DNA of 10,098 nt from Sediminibacterium sp. (lineage in GTDB: Bacteria > Bacteroidota > Bacteroidia > Chitinophagales > Chitinophagaceae), in contig JALQXE010000129.1 of the NCBI GenBank assembly GCA_023263235.1, positions 1-10,098 of the forward strand, read 5' to 3'. Positions 6,683 through 10,098 of the stretch are shown in pieces; position 1 is the first letter of the stretch; every line of letters begins with the position of its first letter. The translations under genes and the position numbers were made by a program. The notes beneath the pieces are model-generated. The model was not told the DNA's origin. It worked only from the letters and a program-made list of their open reading frames with translations, and did not search any database.

Positions 6683-7259
6683 GCATTTTAATTTTAATGA
6701 ACTCGTTACAGTTATTTTTACTTTGTTTGCCGTAATTGATATCGTGGGATCAATTCCCCTTTTAATTGCCATGAAGGAAAAATCGGGTGTCATTAAATCT
6801 ATGCAAGTAACGCTTATTTCTGGGGGACTCATGGTTGCCTTTTTATTTTTAGGAAAACCTTTTTTAAGCGTATTGGGATTGGATGTAAAGTCCTTTGCTG
6901 TGGGTGGTTCTATTGTGATATTTTTATTAGGCCTAGAAATGGTATTGGGACATGAAATTTTTAAAGGAGATAAAAATGGGCATACCGGTTCGGTAGTGCC
7001 TATTGCCTTTCCTATCATTGCAGGAAGCGGGACTTTAACAACCATTATGTCCTTAAAAGCAAACTTTGAAGAAATTTATATTTTACTGGGCATCCTAGTT
7101 AACTTGGCAATTGTATTTGCTGTATTAAAGTCATTGAATATAATAGAAAAACTGCTAGGGCCCGGAGGCTTACTAGCAGTTCGTAAATTTTTTGGCGTTA
7201 TCCTTTTAGCCATTGCTGTGAAGATATTCTCAAGCAATGTGGGAGCGCTAAAACGTTAA
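6681..7259 (+). CDS. marC: MarC-family integral membrane protein
   Basis: This is a 192-residue inner-membrane protein of the MarC (UPF0056) family, whose biochemical role is not established. The name comes from an old and later questioned link to multiple antibiotic resistance. About six hydrophobic segments are visible. Family motifs are FAVIDIVGSIPLLI (16-29), SFAVGGSIVIFLLGLEMVLG (71-90), VVPIAFPIIAGSGTLTTIMS (105-124) and the C-terminal RKFFGVILLAIAVKIFSSNV (168-187). The length is usual for the family. The ATG at 6681 is preferred because the next in-frame Met (residue 31) would remove the first conserved membrane segment. This start touches the terminator-like hairpin behind btuB. The stop codon overlaps that of the convergent receptor gene by 4 bp. 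Whether it is read through from btuB or has its own promoter cannot be decided. Confidence 0.93.
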   Translation: MHFNFNELVTVIFTLFAVIDIVGSIPLLIAMKEKSGVIKSMQVTLISGGLMVAFLFLGKPFLSVLGLDVKSFAVGGSIVIFLLGLEMVLGHEIFKGDKNGHTGSVVPIAFPIIAGSGTLTTIMSLKANFEEIYILLGILVNLAIVFAVLKSLNIIEKLLGPGGLLAVRKFFGVILLAIAVKIFSSNVGALKR

Positions 7260-9445
7260 AAAGCGAATTTGCAACTTAATATATAGTTTCTACCAACTGC
7301 CGAAATGCCACTCGCAAAATAGCGGTAGTTTAAATCGGTAATATTTTCAATTTGGAAACCTACATTTATATTTTTAGCAGGTGCATAATAGCTAGAGAAG
7401 TTCAATGTCATCCAACCAGGCATACCATCATTGGTGGCGTAAATTTCATTGTCTTCTCCATTCAAATTATAATCCGCAATATGTTTCCATCCGTTAAACA
7501 CAGAAAACAATTCGGCATTCAATTTAGCCGTTCCATGTTTTAAACCAATGCGTCCATAACTTGGAGGAATATGATCTAATGGCATATCCCTCACTCCATC
7601 ATTATAAGTACCTTTTGTATAAGTATAAGTAGCTGTTAAATCGGTATTGTACATAACACGCAATCTACCATTTACATTAAACCCGTACACAGTTGCTCTG
7701 GCTTTATTCTGCGTTGAATACACAGCACTTAACACTCCTTGATACACAATTTGCGATTTACCATTCCAAGTAAATTTATCCGCTACCAAAGCATTTTTAA
7801 ACCAGGTATAAAAAACACTCGTACCCCATGAATAAGCAGCTGAATTTTTTGAAATATTGATCTCGGCATTATAAGTGTACTCAGGTTTCAAATCCTTATT
7901 AGGTACCACTACATAACCCGTTTTCGTATCAAATACTTTGGTTAGATCATCAATATTAGGTGCTCTAAAACCACTGCTCAATCCAAAAGCAACTCTATAC
8001 CCATTATCTGCATTGTAGGCCAAACCTATATTACCCGTAATTGCAGCATTGGATTGTTTCGCTTCTGTAAAAGGAAAATGCATTAAAGACGTGTCTTTAA
8101 ATTGTGCATTCAATTGTACTAAATTAAAACGCAAGCCATCATTTAATACCCAATTTGAATTTAAATTTTTGGTGTGTTGCACATACAAAGCCTGATATGC
8201 CATATTAGTAGGGCCATCACTATAACGAGTAGTGATTGCACTTTTTACTTGCGTACTAATATTGTTTCTATATGCAGTTGAATTTACAATGTCATAGTAG
8301 GATTCAATACCAAAATGTACTTCTCCATTTTTATCCTTGTGTAAAAAATCGGCATTCACTCCTACAATATTTACTTTCTCTAATCTAAAATCCTTATTAC
8401 TGGATTTAAATTTTCTGCTTATCCTACTCTCCTCCAAATGTTGGTAATTGGCATTAATGGTCATTTCATGAAAATAACCGCTTAAATTCGTTTTGCTTAA
8501 TTTATAACCCACCATGTTTCGCACTTGCGGTCCATAATACCACTCAGCATAAGTTGGTGTACCATTAGATGCAGTTTCGGTTAAGCGATCGTATCTATTA
8601 ATGTTCGAAGAATTAGAAAGTTGAATATTTAATAAATGCGCTGTGTTATTGTTGGGTTTAAATAGTACTTTTTGCAATAAATCGGTTTGTGTATATCCCG
8701 TTGTTTTTTGAATATTTACACTATTGGTATTGCTGTTTACAATATCTACTCCGTTTTCGTTGGTTACATAAAATAAACGTTTGCCAAAATTAGGATAGGC
8801 ACTTGAGCGATTATTACCCTGCCGTAAATCACCAAAACTACTATGGGTAAATGAAGTGAGATATGCCCATTTATTATTGGCAATATTTACATCCACATGG
8901 GTACGGTTTTCATTTTGACCATTGGCATAGCGGTATACCAAATTGCCATTCGTTTTCCATTGTGCGTTATTATTTAAATTAGGATTTTTAGTAAACATAT
9001 TTACTACGCCACCTAAAGCATCACTGCCATACATAGTGGAACTAGGCCCATATAAAATTTCTACTCTATCCAAAATCATATTGTCCACTGTAATAATATT
9101 TTGTAAGTGACCGGCCCTAAAAATAGCACTGTTCATACGAACACCGTCTACCATTAATAAAACACGGCTGGCCTCAAAACCTCTAATTACAGGGCTTCCG
9201 CCACCTAATTGACTTTTTTGAACAAAAACCTGCCCCGAAGCCATTAAAATATCGGCTGTATTTGCTTGTTGATGCATTAAATTTTTATCGGTAATTAAAC
9301 CAATGGTTTGTACTATATTTTTTGAAGGCGTTGGAAATTTATTAGCATACACTACTACCTCTTGTAAGGCTTTAGTAGTATCATTTTGTGCCATTAAATT
9401 TGACGTAACTCCAAAAAATAAAATAGTCGCTATAATATTGCGCAT
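7256..9445 (-). CDS. TonB-dependent receptor, haem/haemoglobin-receptor-like
   Basis: This is a 729-residue outer-membrane active-transport receptor. The signal peptide is about residues 1-19 (NLMA before QNDT) and the TonB box is LQEVVVYANK (27-36). The plug (about 40-155) contains QLGGGSPVIRGFEASRVLLM (79-98) and the stretch from LDRVEILYGPSS to MYGSDALGG (125-146). This plug style, the RYDRLTE...EWYYGPQ segment (284-307) and the FRAP (493-496) / NKDLKPE (516-522) pair resemble the TonB-dependent haem/haemoglobin receptor group. However, no histidine lies between FRAP and NKDL, where haem receptors usually carry one. The substrate is therefore left open: haem, another iron complex or a metal chelate. 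The barrel ends in ILSCKFAF with a terminal Phe, as expected for outer-membrane proteins. The gene lies 62 bp downstream of the anchored protein on the same strand and could be co-transcribed with it. Confidence 0.9.
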   Translation of the reverse strand: MRNIIATILFFGVTSNLMAQNDTTKALQEVVVYANKFPTPSKNIVQTIGLITDKNLMHQQANTADILMASGQVFVQKSQLGGGSPVIRGFEASRVLLMVDGVRMNSAIFRAGHLQNIITVDNMILDRVEILYGPSSTMYGSDALGGVVNMFTKNPNLNNNAQWKTNGNLVYRYANGQNENRTHVDVNIANNKWAYLTSFTHSSFGDLRQGNNRSSAYPNFGKRLFYVTNENGVDIVNSNTNSVNIQKTTGYTQTDLLQKVLFKPNNNTAHLLNIQLSNSSNINRYDRLTETASNGTPTYAEWYYGPQVRNMVGYKLSKTNLSGYFHEMTINANYQHLEESRISRKFKSSNKDFRLEKVNIVGVNADFLHKDKNGEVHFGIESYYDIVNSTAYRNNISTQVKSAITTRYSDGPTNMAYQALYVQHTKNLNSNWVLNDGLRFNLVQLNAQFKDTSLMHFPFTEAKQSNAAITGNIGLAYNADNGYRVAFGLSSGFRAPNIDDLTKVFDTKTGYVVVPNKDLKPEYTYNAEINISKNSAAYSWGTSVFYTWFKNALVADKFTWNGKSQIVYQGVLSAVYSTQNKARATVYGFNVNGRLRVMYNTDLTATYTYTKGTYNDGVRDMPLDHIPPSYGRIGLKHGTAKLNAELFSVFNGWKHIADYNLNGEDNEIYATNDGMPGWMTLNFSSYYAPAKNINVGFQIENITDLNYRYFASGISAVGRNYILSCKFAF

Positions 9446-9477
9446 TATTTATTTTTTAAAAAGAAAGTAATGTCTCT

Positions 9478-9494
9478 AAAAAAAGACCTGTCTT
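9478..9494 (-). terminator. Weak hairpin plus T-run between the anchored-protein gene and the receptor gene
   Basis: On the minus strand AAGAC-AG-GTCTT is followed directly by further T residues (seven T in all across 9478-9484). The stem is only 4-5 bp. It may partly terminate transcription after the 184-residue protein, or mean nothing. It weakens, but does not exclude, the idea that the two minus-strand genes form one operon. Confidence 0.25.
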
Positions 9495-9507
9495 GAACTT
9501 GTTTAAA

Positions 9508-10062
9508 TTAAGAAAGCACAATTTTGGGAGGGGGAGACTGTTTGTAAAGGAATACCTTATAATGACTTTGTAAATAAATGCTATTCTGTGAACACTTATT
9601 TTGATCTAAAGAAATTGAAAATTCAGTTATATTATGATCAAAAACAATTTTTGCAATATTAAGTTTTAAACCGTGCGTGGTGGATTTAGCAGTTCCAGCT
9701 TCTCTATCTTTTTGAAACTTTGTTTTATTTGAAACCATAATTACTTCTTCCTCATCCGAAGCCGCTTTAATTATCCAACCCTCTTTTGTTTGCTCCATCG
9801 CAACAATATCGTACAACATTCCTTTATAAGTAAATTCGCGCCCTTCTTCTTCCCACTCATATCCTTCAGGTAAAACATTTTTATCTTTTACTTCCAAGGA
9901 AACAAGGCTGTGGCAAACATCGTCTTCCTTAAAAGTTCCGTCTTTAATTTGTGAAAATACTTTGGTCTCATGAATATGCTCTTGTAACCAATAAAAATAA
10001 GCAAGGCTACTTGTAGACAAAAAGAGGGCTACTAAACATATTATGGAGATAATCTTTTTCAC
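9508..10062 (-). CDS. Membrane-anchored or secreted protein of unknown function
   Basis: This 184-residue protein has a GTG start at 10062. The codon just upstream in frame is TGA, so the start cannot lie further out, and a nearby ATG at 10066 is in a different frame. Residues 4-25 are hydrophobic (IISIICLVALFLSTSSLAYF), a signal peptide or single anchor, so the rest should be periplasmic. The core at 68-90 reads YEWEEEGREFTYKGMLYDIV, followed by an acidic ASDEEEVIM. This 'YxW..EGxEF.Y.GxxYDIV' core reminds me of small Bacteroidota proteins encoded beside TonB-dependent receptors, but that is from memory. The protein has six His (29, 31, 51, 130, 143, 167), Cys at 50 and 157, and ends SPPPKIVLS. 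Together with the receptor gene 62 bp downstream, this suggests a helper role in uptake of a metal or its complex, which is speculative. I do not recognise a named family. Confidence 0.75.
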   Translation of the reverse strand: MKKIISIICLVALFLSTSSLAYFYWLQEHIHETKVFSQIKDGTFKEDDVCHSLVSLEVKDKNVLPEGYEWEEEGREFTYKGMLYDIVAMEQTKEGWIIKAASDEEEVIMVSNKTKFQKDREAGTAKSTTHGLKLNIAKIVFDHNITEFSISLDQNKCSQNSIYLQSHYKVFLYKQSPPPKIVLS

Positions 10063-10098
10063 TCATTCTAAGATACATAAAAATAGAACAGAGATTAT

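Noticed and set aside
6629..7045. Minus-strand open frame of 138 codons opposite marC
   Set aside because: marC carries clear conserved family motifs in the plus frame. The minus frame is Lys/Thr/Ser-rich with no domain and begins inside marC.
9446..9507. Separate promoter for the second TonB-dependent receptor
   Set aside because: No TAnnTTTG box is present; the nearest candidate, TACTTTCT on the minus strand, lacks the consensus TTTG and no -33 element is seen.
10063..10098. ATG at 10066 as the start of the anchored protein, or the tail of an upstream gene
   Set aside because: That ATG is out of frame and stops after about 19 codons. The frame before the GTG is open to the window edge but only 11 codons are visible, too few to call a gene.

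Overview
The window looks like a low-G+C Bacteroidota chromosome, and Chitinophagaceae or a close relative is my best guess. The reasons are A/T-rich leaders without Shine-Dalgarno sites, -7 boxes of the TAnnTTTG type, two TonB-dependent receptors, a TolC/adaptor efflux pair in the usual Bacteroidota gene order, and the style of the proteins. The genus is inferred from impression, not from a search.

Layout. Positions 1-1340 (minus) hold a periplasmic adaptor of a MacA/HlyD-type exporter, cut at its 3' end by the window edge. It lies 30 bp downstream of a TolC-family outer membrane channel (1371-2831, minus). The two form an efflux operon whose pump subunits probably lie beyond the left edge. 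The operon has a candidate promoter (-7 box at 2870-2877) and a perfect inverted repeat at 2894-2912 where a -33 element would sit. An APC-family amino-acid permease follows (2940-4265, minus).

The 452-bp divergent gap 4266-4717 is the regulatory centre of the window. It holds a small palindrome near the permease start, a Bacteroidota-type promoter, a cobalamin riboswitch (about 4408-4602) and two downstream hairpins, the second of which buries the AUG of the next gene. That gene (4718-6622, plus) is a BtuB-like vitamin B12 TonB-dependent receptor. An 18-bp-stem terminator-like hairpin (6643-6682) follows it and runs into the start codon of a MarC-family membrane protein (6681-7259, plus). 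marC converges, with a 4-bp stop-codon overlap, on a second TonB-dependent receptor (7256-9445, minus) of the haem/haemoglobin-receptor-like type. Upstream of that receptor on the same strand is a membrane-anchored protein of unknown function with a GTG start (9508-10062).

How the parts work together. Low cobalamin should relieve the riboswitch and raise BtuB for B12 uptake. The second receptor and the small anchored protein may form another uptake unit of unknown substrate. The TolC/adaptor pair exports an unknown substrate. I found no mobile element, CRISPR array, tRNA or rRNA. I see no clearly new system; the least ordinary parts are the RNA architecture around the btuB and marC starts, and the anchored protein next to the second receptor.
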